Shown piece after piece: positions 18,070 through 26,412 of a stretch of 64,000 nucleotides of DNA (position 1 is the stretch's first letter; each line of letters opens with the position of its first letter). Source of the DNA: Luteibacter yeojuensis (lineage in GTDB: Bacteria > Pseudomonadota > Gammaproteobacteria > Xanthomonadales > Rhodanobacteraceae); contig NZ_JAAQTL010000001.1 of assembly GCF_011742875.1 (NCBI RefSeq), forward strand, positions 2,728,001-2,792,000, written 5' to 3'. Position numbers and translations under genes: made by a program. The notes under the pieces were generated by a model. The model saw only the letters and a program-made list of their open reading frames with translations, was not told the origin of the DNA and did no database searches.

Positions 18070-18866
18070 GCGCCGCGCTGTCGGTCTGGGTGAGCGGCAT
18101 CGGCCTCTGGGCACCGGGGGCCGCCGACTGGCACGCCTTCAGCGAGATCGCCACGGGCGCGGCCACGCCGGGTGCGACGGAGCGGCCGCTCGCCGAGGTG
18201 CTTCCGCCGAACGAGCGGCGACGCGCACCGGAAAGCGTCTTGCTGGCGGCCGCGGCCGCCGGCCAGGCCGTGCGCATGAGTGGCCGCGACGCAGCCACCC
18301 TGCCCTGCGTGTTCGCCTCCGCGCATGGCGACCAGGTCATCACCGACTACATGTGCGAAACGCTGGCCAGCCACCCGCGCGAACTGTCGCCGACGAAGTT
18401 CCACAACTCCGTGCACAACGCACCGGCGGGCTACTGGACCATCGCCACGCACTGCCGTGCATCGTCGAGCGCCGTCTCTGGTGGCGAGGAAGCATTCGGC
18501 GCAGGCTTGCTCGAAGCCGCCACGCTGGCGGTGGCCGACGACCGCGACGTGCTGCTGGCGAGCTACGACATCGCCGGGACGGGGCCGCTCGGCGACATGA
18601 CCAGCACCACCGGTCCGTTCGCCGTCGCGCTCGTGCTCTCCCCTCGCGCCGACGGCGCGGCCGTACGGCTCGACATCACGCCGGAGCGCGGCAACAGTGG
18701 CATCGAGGCACTCGGCGATGCCTGGCTCGACGGGCTTGTCGCGACCAATCCCTCCGCACGCGCGGTGCCGTTGATGCGCGCGCTCGCGCTCGCCCGCCCA
18801 GCGGCGCTGCGCGTGCCCGCGGCGCGGGGGCTCGACCTGCACATCGACATCGGCGTGGCCGCATGA
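18066..18866 (+). CDS. Ketosynthase-like chain-length factor
   Basis: A 266-residue protein with only the N-terminal ketoacyl-synthase half (Ketoacyl-synt_2-like). It shows VSGIGLWAPGAADWHAFSE and a degenerate active-site region THCRASSSA around residues 128-136. Compared with TACSSSA of the upstream KS, the nucleophile is displaced or lost, and no His pair is seen. Such proteins act as non-catalytic partners of the KS in aryl-polyene synthesis and influence chain length. Its ATG overlaps the KS stop (ATGA), and its own stop overlaps the next start, so 1:1 co-translation is likely. Confidence 0.85.
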   Translation: MSAALSVWVSGIGLWAPGAADWHAFSEIATGAATPGATERPLAEVLPPNERRRAPESVLLAAAAAGQAVRMSGRDAATLPCVFASAHGDQVITDYMCETLASHPRELSPTKFHNSVHNAPAGYWTIATHCRASSSAVSGGEEAFGAGLLEAATLAVADDRDVLLASYDIAGTGPLGDMTSTTGPFAVALVLSPRADGAAVRLDITPERGNSGIEALGDAWLDGLVATNPSARAVPLMRALALARPAALRVPAARGLDLHIDIGVAA

Positions 18867-19615
18867 GCATCGCCACGCCTCGCTACTGCATCCTCATCCC
18901 CTGCCTCAATGAGGAACAGGCGATCGGACGCGTCGTGGGCGAGGCCCTCGCGCTCGGGCTTCCCGTCATCGTCGTCGACGACGGTTCGGACGACCGCACC
19001 CCGGACATCGTGGGCGCCATGCCGGTCACCCTGCTCCGCCATGCGACACGCCGGGGCAAGGGCGAGGCGTTGCGCACCGGTTTCCGCGAAGTGCGCCGCC
19101 TGGGTTACGACGCCGTGGTGACGATGGATGGCGACGGCCAGCACCTCGCATCGGACATCCCCGCCATCATCGCCGCAGCCGAACGTTACCCGGGCTGCAT
19201 CGTCATCGGCGCGCGCCTGCTCGATCGCGAACAGCAGCCCAGCGGACGGCGACGCGCCAACGCGGTCGCCGACTGGGGCATCTCCTGGGCATGCGGCCGC
19301 CCGATCGCCGACACGCAGAGCGGTCAGCGGCTCTATCCGCGCGAGACGCTGGACCTGGCCGATCTTCCGGCCGAACATTTCGTCTTCGAGGCCGCCGTGC
19401 TCATCACCGCCTGCCGCGAGCGCGGCATCGGCGTAGTCTCGGTACCCATCGCGTCGCGTTACCACGGCGAGTTCCGACTCAGCCATTTCCATCCCGTGCG
19501 CGACGTCACCAGGATCACCACCTACACGATCGGCCGGGTGATCCATTACGGAAGTATCCTCGCCAGCTACCGCCGGTCGCGGGCCCATCCCACGATCGTC
19601 GACGAGACACACTGA
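18863..19615 (+). CDS. Family 2 glycosyltransferase in the pigment cluster
   Basis: A 250-residue GT-A enzyme. The nucleotide-sugar-binding motif is VVDDGSDDRT (about residues 37-46), and a DxD-type motif is TMDGDGQHL (about 88-96). It resembles dolichol-phosphate mannosyltransferase-like GT2 proteins but has no C-terminal membrane helices. It overlaps the upstream gene by ATGA and is followed after 28 bp by the halogenase-like gene. It may glycosylate the polyene or a lipid carrier; the acceptor cannot be read from the sequence. Confidence 0.85.
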   Translation: MSIATPRYCILIPCLNEEQAIGRVVGEALALGLPVIVVDDGSDDRTPDIVGAMPVTLLRHATRRGKGEALRTGFREVRRLGYDAVVTMDGDGQHLASDIPAIIAAAERYPGCIVIGARLLDREQQPSGRRRANAVADWGISWACGRPIADTQSGQRLYPRETLDLADLPAEHFVFEAAVLITACRERGIGVVSVPIASRYHGEFRLSHFHPVRDVTRITTYTIGRVIHYGSILASYRRSRAHPTIVDETH

Positions 19616-19643
19616 AAAGAGCGCTTGAAGGGGAGTCGAACCG

Positions 19644-21239
19644 ATGGACCGCAAGATGCACGATGTCGTCATCCTCGGTGGGGGCCTTGCCGGGCTCACG
19701 CTGGCCATGCAGCTCAAGGGCGCCTATCCCGACCTGACCGTCGTCGTGCTGGAGCGACAGGTGCGGCCGTTGCCCGAGGCGGCCCACAAGGTGGGCGAGT
19801 CCACCGTCGAGATCGCCGCGCATTATTTCGGCCACACCATCGGACTGCTCCCGCACCTCGAAGAAGCGCACATCCGGAAGTTCGGATTCCGCTTCTTTTT
19901 CTCCGAAGGCAGGGAGGACCTCGAGGACGTCGCCGAACTCGGCGTGAGCGCGGTGCTTCCCACACCCAGCTACCAGATCGACCGCGGCATCCTGGAAAAC
20001 TTCCTCGGCGAGGAGTCGCGCCGCCGCGGCATCGACTTCCGCGAAGGCGTGACGGTACGCGGCTTCGACATAGGCGCGGGCGAGGAACCGCACACGGTTC
20101 GCTACACGGACGGCGAAGGCGAGCAAACCCTGCAAGCCCGCTGGATGGTGGACGCGTCCGGCCGCGCGGGACTCATCCGCCGCAAGCTGGACCTCACGCG
20201 CGACAACGGTCATCACGCCAATGCCGTGTGGTTCCGCATCGGCGAGCGCCTGGCGATCGACGACTGGTGCGACGACGCGGAATGGAAAGAACGTTGCCAT
20301 CCGCCGGAACGCTGGCGTTCCACCAACCACCTCGTCGGACCCGGCTATTGGGTGTGGCTGATTCCCCTCTCGTCCGGCGCGCATTCGGTCGGCATCGTCG
20401 CCGACGCCGGGATGCACCCGCTGGAGGGCATGAAGACCTTCGACCTCGCCCTGGCCTGGCTGGAAGAACACCAGCCCGTCGTCGCGAGGCATGTCGCCGC
20501 GCATCGCGACAAACTGCTCGATTTCGCCTTCTTCCGGAATTTCTCCTACGGCTGCTCGCGGATGTTCTCGTCCGATCGCTGGGCACTCACCGGCGAAGCG
20601 GGCGCGTTCCTCGATCCGTTCTATTCCCCTGGCAGCGATTTCATCGCGATCGCCAATACCTACATCACGCTACTGGTCGGCATCGACCGGCGCGGCGACA
20701 GGCTGGCATCGTATGCGCGCCACTACGAACGGATGTTCTTCTCGTTCTACGAAGGCACGCTGAAGATGTACCGCGGGCAGTACAACCTGTTCGGCGATCC
20801 GGAAGTCATGCCGGTGAAGGTGATCTGGGATTACGCGTACTACTGGGGCGTGCTCTGCCAGATCGTCTTCCAGAACCGCCTCGGCGACGATGCGTTCATC
20901 ACCCGCATGGGCCCGGAGTTCCAGTGCTGCGCCGAGCTCAACACGGCGATGCAGGCGTTCTTCCAGCGCTGGCATGCGCTGTCGGAGCGCCGCAACGGAA
21001 GGGCCATGCTGGACCAGCGCGACCTCGCCTGGTTCGCCGACATGAACGCAACGCTGCACGATAGCCTCGACGACGACTCGCTTGCCGGGCGCCTGCGCGA
21101 CAACATGCGCATGATGCAGGCGCTGGCCTCGAGCATCGTCGAGCGTGCGGCCGCGGACTATCCGTCGGTGGTGGAGGGGTACGGGCACCTCGTCGGCCCC
21201 GAGGGACAGCGCATGGATCTGTTCGAGCAGGTAGCCTGA
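19644..21239 (+). CDS. Flavin-dependent halogenase-like enzyme of the pigment cluster
   Basis: A 531-residue FAD protein. The N-terminal Rossmann motif is GGGLAGLT (residues 12-19), KVGESTVE (49-56) corresponds to the conserved VGEST region, and Lys79 in HIRKFGF sits where halogenases carry their catalytic lysine (alignment by eye). The halogenase motif WxWxIP is exact as WVWLIP at 236-241, and a further flavin motif is GEAGAFLDPFYSPG. This supports a flavin-dependent halogenase rather than a monooxygenase. Xanthomonadins are brominated aryl polyenes, so bromination of the aryl head or chain is the likely job; that is inference. GGGG upstream of ATG 19644 serves as a ribosome site. It is the last gene of the operon. 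Confidence 0.82.
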   Translation: MDRKMHDVVILGGGLAGLTLAMQLKGAYPDLTVVVLERQVRPLPEAAHKVGESTVEIAAHYFGHTIGLLPHLEEAHIRKFGFRFFFSEGREDLEDVAELGVSAVLPTPSYQIDRGILENFLGEESRRRGIDFREGVTVRGFDIGAGEEPHTVRYTDGEGEQTLQARWMVDASGRAGLIRRKLDLTRDNGHHANAVWFRIGERLAIDDWCDDAEWKERCHPPERWRSTNHLVGPGYWVWLIPLSSGAHSVGIVADAGMHPLEGMKTFDLALAWLEEHQPVVARHVAAHRDKLLDFAFFRNFSYGCSRMFSSDRWALTGEAGAFLDPFYSPGSDFIAIANTYITLLVGIDRRGDRLASYARHYERMFFSFYEGTLKMYRGQYNLFGDPEVMPVKVIWDYAYYWGVLCQIVFQNRLGDDAFITRMGPEFQCCAELNTAMQAFFQRWHALSERRNGRAMLDQRDLAWFADMNATLHDSLDDDSLAGRLRDNMRMMQALASSIVERAAADYPSVVEGYGHLVGPEGQRMDLFEQVA

Positions 21240-21241
21240 GG

Positions 21242-21275
21242 CCGAGACCCCTGTATGGCGGGCGTCTCGGTCTTT
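21242..21275 (+). terminator. Terminator hairpin after the plus-strand pigment operon
   Basis: CCGAGAC (21242-21248) pairs with GTCTCGG (21264-21270), with extra CCC/GGG pairing inside, followed by TCTTT. It starts three bases after the halogenase stop codon. Confidence 0.55.
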
Positions 21276-21305
21276 GAGACGGCCGGCGGGCAGACTGTTT
21301 CCCGT

Positions 21306-21367
21306 CGACCCGGAGGGGCCGGTCAGGCTCCTCATCAGTCACCCTTTCGCGCTGTCCCTCCGGGTCG
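21306..21367. repeat. 12-bp inverted repeat between convergent pigment operons
   Basis: CGACCCGGAGGG (21306-21317) and CCCTCCGGGTCG (21356-21367) are perfect complements 38 nt apart. They may form a long-loop hairpin that separates the convergent transcripts. No T-tract is present. Confidence 0.45.
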
Positions 21368-21385
21368 TCGACATACCCTCGGTGG

Positions 21386-21820
21386 CTACGCGTCCCGATA
21401 GAGCACGGCGGCGCGGCCGGATGCGATCTCCCGCCCGCGGTGCAGGATGCGGAAGCCATACTGCGCGCCGCTGCCGTCGGCGATCAGGCATTCCGCGTGT
21501 ACATCGAGCGGACCCTGCAACGTATCCACGCGATCCACAGCGAGCTTCACGCCGCGCAGGCTGACCAGCATGCCGGCGCGCGGCCGGGTGCGTCCCTGTT
21601 CGCGCGCGAGCAGCGCCCCGTGCACGGCCATCGCCTGTGCCCCGTATTCGGCCAGATGCACCGCGTGCAGTCCCTCTTCGCCGCGCAGCGGGTGCGCGAC
21701 CAGCACATGGCTCGTGCTGACCGCATGGATCGTCGTGGCGTCCCAGGCCTGCACGCCGTCCAGCAGGCACATGTCGCCCGCATGAGGGATGAGGTCAACG
21801 AACTCGGTCTTGGGCAGCAT
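21386..21820 (-). CDS. Hot-dog fold 3-hydroxyacyl-ACP dehydratase-like protein (ApeP-type)
   Basis: A 144-residue single hot-dog domain. The N-terminal LIPHAGDMCLLD carries the conserved histidine (His13) and corresponds to the FabA/FabZ P-H motif. The helix EYGAQAMAVHGAL and the strands MLVSLRGVKL and QYGFRILHRG match ApeP-type dehydratases of aryl-polyene loci. It likely dehydrates 3-hydroxyacyl-ACP intermediates to make the conjugated double bonds. It overlaps the MMPL gene by 26 bp and is last in the minus-strand operon. Confidence 0.82.
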   Translation of the reverse strand: MLPKTEFVDLIPHAGDMCLLDGVQAWDATTIHAVSTSHVLVAHPLRGEEGLHAVHLAEYGAQAMAVHGALLAREQGRTRPRAGMLVSLRGVKLAVDRVDTLQGPLDVHAECLIADGSGAQYGFRILHRGREIASGRAAVLYRDA

Positions 21821-24134
21821 GCGGAGCCATCAGGATCGAAAGGCAGAAGTGGAAGGCGACGCCCAGCGCCACCGTGAGGCCGATCGCGCGGAGCACGGGA
21901 ATCGACGACCAGGCGAGCATGCCGAACACGAGCAGTGCCGCGATGACGCAGACCACCGTGGCATGCAGCGTACGCCGCTGCTCGGCAGGGTCGCCGGTGT
22001 CGCGCTCGAAGAACAGCGCATAGTGCAAACCCAGGCCCGCGGCGAGGATCAAGGCCACGAGGTGGAACAGCGAGATGGGAATGCCCGCCATGCGCTCCAC
22101 CGCCAGCACGAGGAAGGTGGCGAGCGTCATCGGCGCGAGCACGTGCCACGCACGGCGGATGCTGCGTAACGCCAGCGTGATGGTGAGGAACAGCAGTGCG
22201 GCGGCGGCAAGCACGGCGTGAAGGATGCGCGTGCGATACGCGGCCACGAGCGACTCCGAGGCCTCTTTCAGGTCGAGCAGGCGCGCGCCTGGATCGGCAG
22301 CGGCCACGGCCGCCGCGACGGCGGCCGCGTCATGCACGCCGCTCAGGGTCGACAGACCCACCCAGTGGTCGCCACGCGGCAGCAGCATCGCGGCAAGGCG
22401 CTGGCCGAGCGGCGACCGGGCGAACACCTCGGGCGTGAGCAACGGCGCGCTGCGCGCCGTTTCGACGTCGTCGACGAAGGGCGCGAACAGGTCCTTGCGG
22501 AACGGCATGCCGTCGAGGGCCTTCGTCAGCGAGGCGTCGAGCGTCGCGCGATCCGGCAGTTTCGCCTGGCGTGCGCGTTGCGTCGCCAGGTCGGGAAGGT
22601 AGATCGACGGCAGTTCGAAGCCATCGAGCGCCTTTGCCGCCACCTGCCCGCGCAGGCGCGGTTCCAGCTTCGCCGAGGCGGCGAGCACGCCATCGGCCGT
22701 CTTTGCCTGCACGATCAGGAGGTAGCGGACATCCGGCGCACCAAGCTCGCCGCGCAGGCGCGCGTCCGTCATCAACAGATCGCGCGGCAACGGCGTGAGC
22801 GCCGAGAGGTCGTTCTGCCAGAACGGGCCGGGGGCGAACGCGATCATCGCGACCACCGCCGCGGCGATGGGAACGGGCAGCCAGCGCGGACGCGGCAAGG
22901 CGTCGAGCCAGCCACGGAAGGCCGCGAGGCCCGGCATGCGCGCGACGTCGCGCGCGTGCTCGGGGAGCAGGTAGGGCAAGGCATAGCGCGTGCTGAACCC
23001 CGCGGCGAGCAGGCCGGCGATCGTGAACACGGCCAGCTGCTGCAACCCTCCGACGCCCGACGCATAGAAAGCGAGGTAGGCGATACAGGCCGAAGCGATG
23101 GCCGTGAGCAGCAGCGGCCACAATCCACGCACGCTCGCCACGGCGGATTCGCCCTCGCGGCGATGGCTCAGCAGGCGGATGGGGTATTCCTGCGCCACGC
23201 CCAGCAGCGTGAAGCCGAAGGCCAGCGTGATGCCATGCACCTCGGCAAAGCACACCGTCAACAACGCGATGCCCGCGAGCGCGCCGGTCGCGACCGGCAA
23301 CGCGCCGAGCAACAGGCTGCGCACACTGCGATAGGCGACCAGCATCAGCACGATGAAGCCGATGGTCGAGATACGGCCGATCCAGTCGGCCTGATCGCGC
23401 GTCTGCGCATTCACCACCACGGTGAAATAGCCGGGGCCGCTGATCGTCAGGTGCGCCGCGGCGCTGCCCGGCAATGCCGCGAAGGCCGCGCGGAGGCGGC
23501 CGATGGCGTCCTCCTGCGCGCCCGGATCGAAACCCGCACCGCGCGTCTGCGCGAGCAGCAGGGCTTCCCCGCGCGACGAAAACCATACGCCATCGCGCAC
23601 CTCGGGCGAGCGGACCGGCGTCCAGCGCTCGGCCAGCTTCAGCGTTTCGAGCGTGGGGTCGCGCGGCAGCAGGCCCTTGAGCAGGGTGGCCGCGGGCGAG
23701 CCGAGGTCGTCGAGGCGCTGCTGCAACTCGTCGGCCAGGTAGCCCTCGTCGAGCGAACCGGTGTCGAGCGTCGGCGAAAGCAGGTAGCGGTAAGGCAGCA
23801 GCGCGCTGTCCAGCATGCCGAGGTCGAAATCGCCATTCACCACCTGGGTGAATGCCGGATCCTTGCGCAGGGCAAGCGCCAGGCCGCGGCTGAGAGCCGC
23901 CTTCGCCGTGTCGTCGCCGCCGTCGATCGCGACGAGCAGCAGGCGGGAACCGGGCCCCTCGCCCACCTGCTCCATCAGCAGCTTCTGGTCCGGCGTGGTC
24001 GGTGCGGGCATGAAGCTGCGCAGGTCGGTGCCGACCTTCAGCTGCGTGGCGACCAGCGTGCCGAGCAGCGCGAGGACGAGGATCCAGGCGACGAGCAGGG
24101 CGAGGCGCGCGCCCCTCACATCGCGCCGCCGCAC
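21795..24134 (-). CDS. MMPL/RND-family exporter of the pigment cluster
   Basis: A 779-residue inner-membrane transporter. It has an N-terminal helix (LALLVAWILVLALLGTLVATQ), then a periplasmic domain and two repeats of about five to six membrane helices (about 240-390 and 620-770), the RND/MMPL layout. The first repeat contains GFIVLMLVAYRSV and TLLGVAQEYPIRLLSHRREG; the second contains LHYALFFERDTGD. Homologous proteins in aryl-polyene and xanthomonadin loci are thought to move the lipid-linked pigment out of the inner membrane. It overlaps the LolA-like gene by 19 bp, suggesting stoichiometric production with that periplasmic partner. Confidence 0.9.
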   Translation of the reverse strand: MRRRDVRGARLALLVAWILVLALLGTLVATQLKVGTDLRSFMPAPTTPDQKLLMEQVGEGPGSRLLLVAIDGGDDTAKAALSRGLALALRKDPAFTQVVNGDFDLGMLDSALLPYRYLLSPTLDTGSLDEGYLADELQQRLDDLGSPAATLLKGLLPRDPTLETLKLAERWTPVRSPEVRDGVWFSSRGEALLLAQTRGAGFDPGAQEDAIGRLRAAFAALPGSAAAHLTISGPGYFTVVVNAQTRDQADWIGRISTIGFIVLMLVAYRSVRSLLLGALPVATGALAGIALLTVCFAEVHGITLAFGFTLLGVAQEYPIRLLSHRREGESAVASVRGLWPLLLTAIASACIAYLAFYASGVGGLQQLAVFTIAGLLAAGFSTRYALPYLLPEHARDVARMPGLAAFRGWLDALPRPRWLPVPIAAAVVAMIAFAPGPFWQNDLSALTPLPRDLLMTDARLRGELGAPDVRYLLIVQAKTADGVLAASAKLEPRLRGQVAAKALDGFELPSIYLPDLATQRARQAKLPDRATLDASLTKALDGMPFRKDLFAPFVDDVETARSAPLLTPEVFARSPLGQRLAAMLLPRGDHWVGLSTLSGVHDAAAVAAAVAAADPGARLLDLKEASESLVAAYRTRILHAVLAAAALLFLTITLALRSIRRAWHVLAPMTLATFLVLAVERMAGIPISLFHLVALILAAGLGLHYALFFERDTGDPAEQRRTLHATVVCVIAALLVFGMLAWSSIPVLRAIGLTVALGVAFHFCLSILMAPHAAQDRVR

Positions 24135-24763
24135 TGTGCGATGAGGCCCTCGCGGGTCGGCGCCGCCGGCATCGCGGCGGCGAGGTCGCCGAGCAGGTCG
24201 ATCGAGGTGTCGCCGTCGCTTTCGTCCATGCGCATGCAGCGGGCGAGTTGTCCGCTGCCGTAGACGTGGATGCCGGCGATCTGCTTCGCGACGCGTGCGT
24301 CGCGCGGGGTCAGGGTGAGCTGCCAGCGGTCGGCGTCGCGACCCAGCCTGACCTCGAACGATTCGCCGAGCCGCGACGGGTCGCCGGCGAGCAGGGCGAC
24401 GAAGCTGTCGAGCAGCACCTGCAATTGCGGAGCGCGCTTCAGCGAGAAGCTGCGTGGCTTCCTCCCCTCGCGCTCCTGCGTCACCTCGCCGTCGGCGATC
24501 GTGGAGACTTCCTTCGCGGGCTTCTCCACCCGGCGCTCGAGGCGATCGCCGCCGAGCCAGGCGAGTTCGCCCGAAACCACCAGCGGCTTCTCCAGCACAC
24601 GCATGAAGCGCGCTTCCGCGAAGGGCGTGCGCGCGGGTGCCGGGCGATGCAGGCTGGCGATCAGCGCGTTTGCGTCATCCGCGTCAGGCGTCGGAGTGGC
24701 TGGGCACGCGAGCGGCAGCAGCAGGCTCGTCAGCAGCAGGGCCAGTTTCTTGCCAGAAGTCAT
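24116..24763 (-). CDS. LolA-like outer-membrane lipoprotein carrier family protein
   Basis: A 215-residue exported protein. The start MTSGKKLALLLTSLLLPLAC at 24763 gives a signal peptide; a Cys follows, but the residue three before it is Pro, so a lipoprotein is doubtful. The domain shows FMRVLEKPLVVSGELAWLG and a C-terminal GDAD-type strand pattern (RLGRDADRWQLTLTPRD) as in LolA_like/DUF1439-type carriers of aryl-polyene loci. It probably shuttles the lipid-bound pigment across the periplasm. Its start lies 80 bp inside the upstream acyltransferase gene, an unusually long overlap. Confidence 0.8.
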   Translation of the reverse strand: MTSGKKLALLLTSLLLPLACPATPTPDADDANALIASLHRPAPARTPFAEARFMRVLEKPLVVSGELAWLGGDRLERRVEKPAKEVSTIADGEVTQEREGRKPRSFSLKRAPQLQVLLDSFVALLAGDPSRLGESFEVRLGRDADRWQLTLTPRDARVAKQIAGIHVYGSGQLARCMRMDESDGDTSIDLLGDLAAAMPAAPTREGLIAQCGGAM

Positions 24764-25634
24764 AGAAATTGAACCAGTTGAAGGGATACAGGCGGGCGTA
24801 ATGCTCCACGCGCGCGGCATAGCGGGCGACAAGGCCGTCCAGCGCGGCCGCACGCTCCGCGCGCGGCACGTCGATGCCGTCCGAAAAGGCCTCGAAGATC
24901 AGCCGGTAGCGATTGCCGCCGAGGTAGATGCCCATGCACAGCACGACGGGAATCTTCAGCGCGGATGCGAGGTGCCATGGGCCGACGGGGAACGGTGCCG
25001 GCCGGCCGAGGAAGGGAACCCGGCGGGTGGCCTCGTTGCGGTGGCCGCGGTCGGCCAGCAAGGCCACCATGCCGCCCTGGGCGGCGCCCTCGGCCATGGC
25101 CAAGGCCACGGAGGCGCCCCCGCGCGACGCGTCGATCACGGCCGCGCCCACGTCCGGCGCCAGCGCCTCCAGGACCGCGGTGAGCGCCGGGGTCTTCTGC
25201 TTGTCCAGCACGACGCGCAAGGGGACATCCGGACGACGGGCGCCGAGCGCGCGCAGGGCCTCGAAGCTGCCCTGGTGCGAACCGATCAGCAGGACACCTT
25301 TGCCGGCGTCGATGCAACGGTCGAGCTCCTGCAGCCCCTCCACGTCCACCGCGAAGTCGCGTTCCCCGTGCGCCAGGAAGAACAGGCGATCGAGCAGGGT
25401 CGCGGCGAACATGTGGATATGCCGGAACACGTCGTAGTTCGTGACCGGACGGTTCAATACCCGCGCGAGGTAGGTACGCGAGGCCAGCCGTTCGTCCGCG
25501 CGGCGCAGGAAGAAGTACAAGGCGATGGGATACAGCAGCACGCGTGCCACGCCACGGCCCAGCCGCAGCGCGATCGTGCGGATCAGCCAGATGGCGAACC
25601 AACCGCCGCCTTCGCGTTGCTTCCAATGGCTCAT
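24684..25634 (-). CDS. LpxL/HtrB-like acyltransferase of the pigment cluster
   Basis: A 316-residue inner-membrane acyltransferase of the lipid A lauroyl/myristoyl transferase superfamily. It has an N-terminal membrane-anchoring region (FAIWLIRTIALRLG, VLLYPIALYFFLRR), the catalytic Hx4E motif SHQGSFE at His120/Glu125, and DRGHRNEATRRVPFLGRPAPFPVGPWHLA further on. In this context it should esterify the polyene chain to a glycerol-lipid acceptor. Its start overlaps the stop of the ApeI-like gene (ATGA), and its 3' end overlaps the LolA-like gene by 80 bp. Confidence 0.87.
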   Translation of the reverse strand: MSHWKQREGGGWFAIWLIRTIALRLGRGVARVLLYPIALYFFLRRADERLASRTYLARVLNRPVTNYDVFRHIHMFAATLLDRLFFLAHGERDFAVDVEGLQELDRCIDAGKGVLLIGSHQGSFEALRALGARRPDVPLRVVLDKQKTPALTAVLEALAPDVGAAVIDASRGGASVALAMAEGAAQGGMVALLADRGHRNEATRRVPFLGRPAPFPVGPWHLASALKIPVVLCMGIYLGGNRYRLIFEAFSDGIDVPRAERAAALDGLVARYAARVEHYARLYPFNWFNFYDFWQETGPAADEPAAAARVPSHSDA

Positions 25635-25960
25635 GCGCCCTCCAGCGTGCCGCGGAGCAGCGTATCCGGGCCGCGGCGAACAGTGAAGCGGAAGCGCGTG
25701 TCGTCCAGCGCCACGAGTTCGAGTTCCGCGTCCTCGTCGGGCAGGAGCGGGGCCACGAATTTCGCGTCGACGACCTGCCGCACCGCGAGCCCGCGCCAGC
25801 TTCGCAGCGCCAGCGCCGCGGCCTCAAGCAGGAGCACGCCGGCCACGACGGGGCGACCGGGAAAGTGACCGGCAAAACTCGGATGCGCCGCGGCGAAACG
25901 CAGCGGACGCACGAACGGCGCGGACTCTGACTCGGTCATCGACATCTCCGGGCGAAGCAA
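25631..25960 (-). CDS. Small FabZ-like dehydratase (ApeI-type)
   Basis: A 109-residue hot-dog protein. The motif AHPSFAGHFPGRPVVAGVLLLE contains the catalytic His32 and the FPGRP turn of FabZ/ApeI dehydratases. Strands VDAKFVAPLLPDEDAELEL and RFRFTVRRG follow. Aryl-polyene loci usually encode two dehydratases of unequal size, as here. ATG at residue 7-8 (about 25942) is an alternative start. It is coupled to the acyltransferase by a 4-bp overlap and lies 34 bp after the ACP gene. Confidence 0.85.
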   Translation of the reverse strand: MLRPEMSMTESESAPFVRPLRFAAAHPSFAGHFPGRPVVAGVLLLEAAALALRSWRGLAVRQVVDAKFVAPLLPDEDAELELVALDDTRFRFTVRRGPDTLLRGTLEGA

Positions 25961-25994
25961 AGCACGCTCCGGGCCAGTACGGCCTGAACGACGA

Positions 25995-26267
25995 TCAGGC
26001 GGTGGCGCGATGCTGTTCGATATGCGCGGACAGCGTGCTCAGGTTTGTGAAGATGGCGCGATTGTCCGGGTTGTCGGACTTCAGCTGGAAGCCGTAACGC
26101 TTGGACACGGCCAGCGCGATTTCCAGCGCGTCGATGGAATCGAGGCCCAGGTCGCCGCCGAACAGCGGGGCTTCCGGGTCGATCTCGGTGGGCTTCACCG
26201 ATTCGAGGTTCAGGCTGGTGACGATGAGTTCGGCCAGTTCTTTCTGTGCTGCGGTCTGCGTTGCCAT
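25995..26267 (-). CDS. Acyl carrier protein of the aryl-polyene cluster
   Basis: A 90-residue four-helix carrier protein. The phosphopantetheine site is Ser44 in GLDSIDALE, preceded by DPEAPLFGGDLG. It is the first gene of the minus-strand operon and diverges from the chorismatase gene across a 145-bp gap that must hold both promoters. It should carry the 3-hydroxybenzoyl starter and growing polyene. A second ACP, usual in aryl-polyene loci, was not found in the window. Confidence 0.9.
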   Translation of the reverse strand: MATQTAAQKELAELIVTSLNLESVKPTEIDPEAPLFGGDLGLDSIDALEIALAVSKRYGFQLKSDNPDNRAIFTNLSTLSAHIEQHRATA

Positions 26268-26412
26268 GGGTGTTTCCAGGTCCTGGATGTTCCTGCCTCC
26301 CCCCGGATGGCAGCGGGCGCGGAGTTTAGCACAGGGGTCGTTGGACCACCTTCGGAACGGTTCAGACTGGTGAAGACCGGACGTTCACGCCGCGGCCCGG
26401 CGAGGGGACGAT

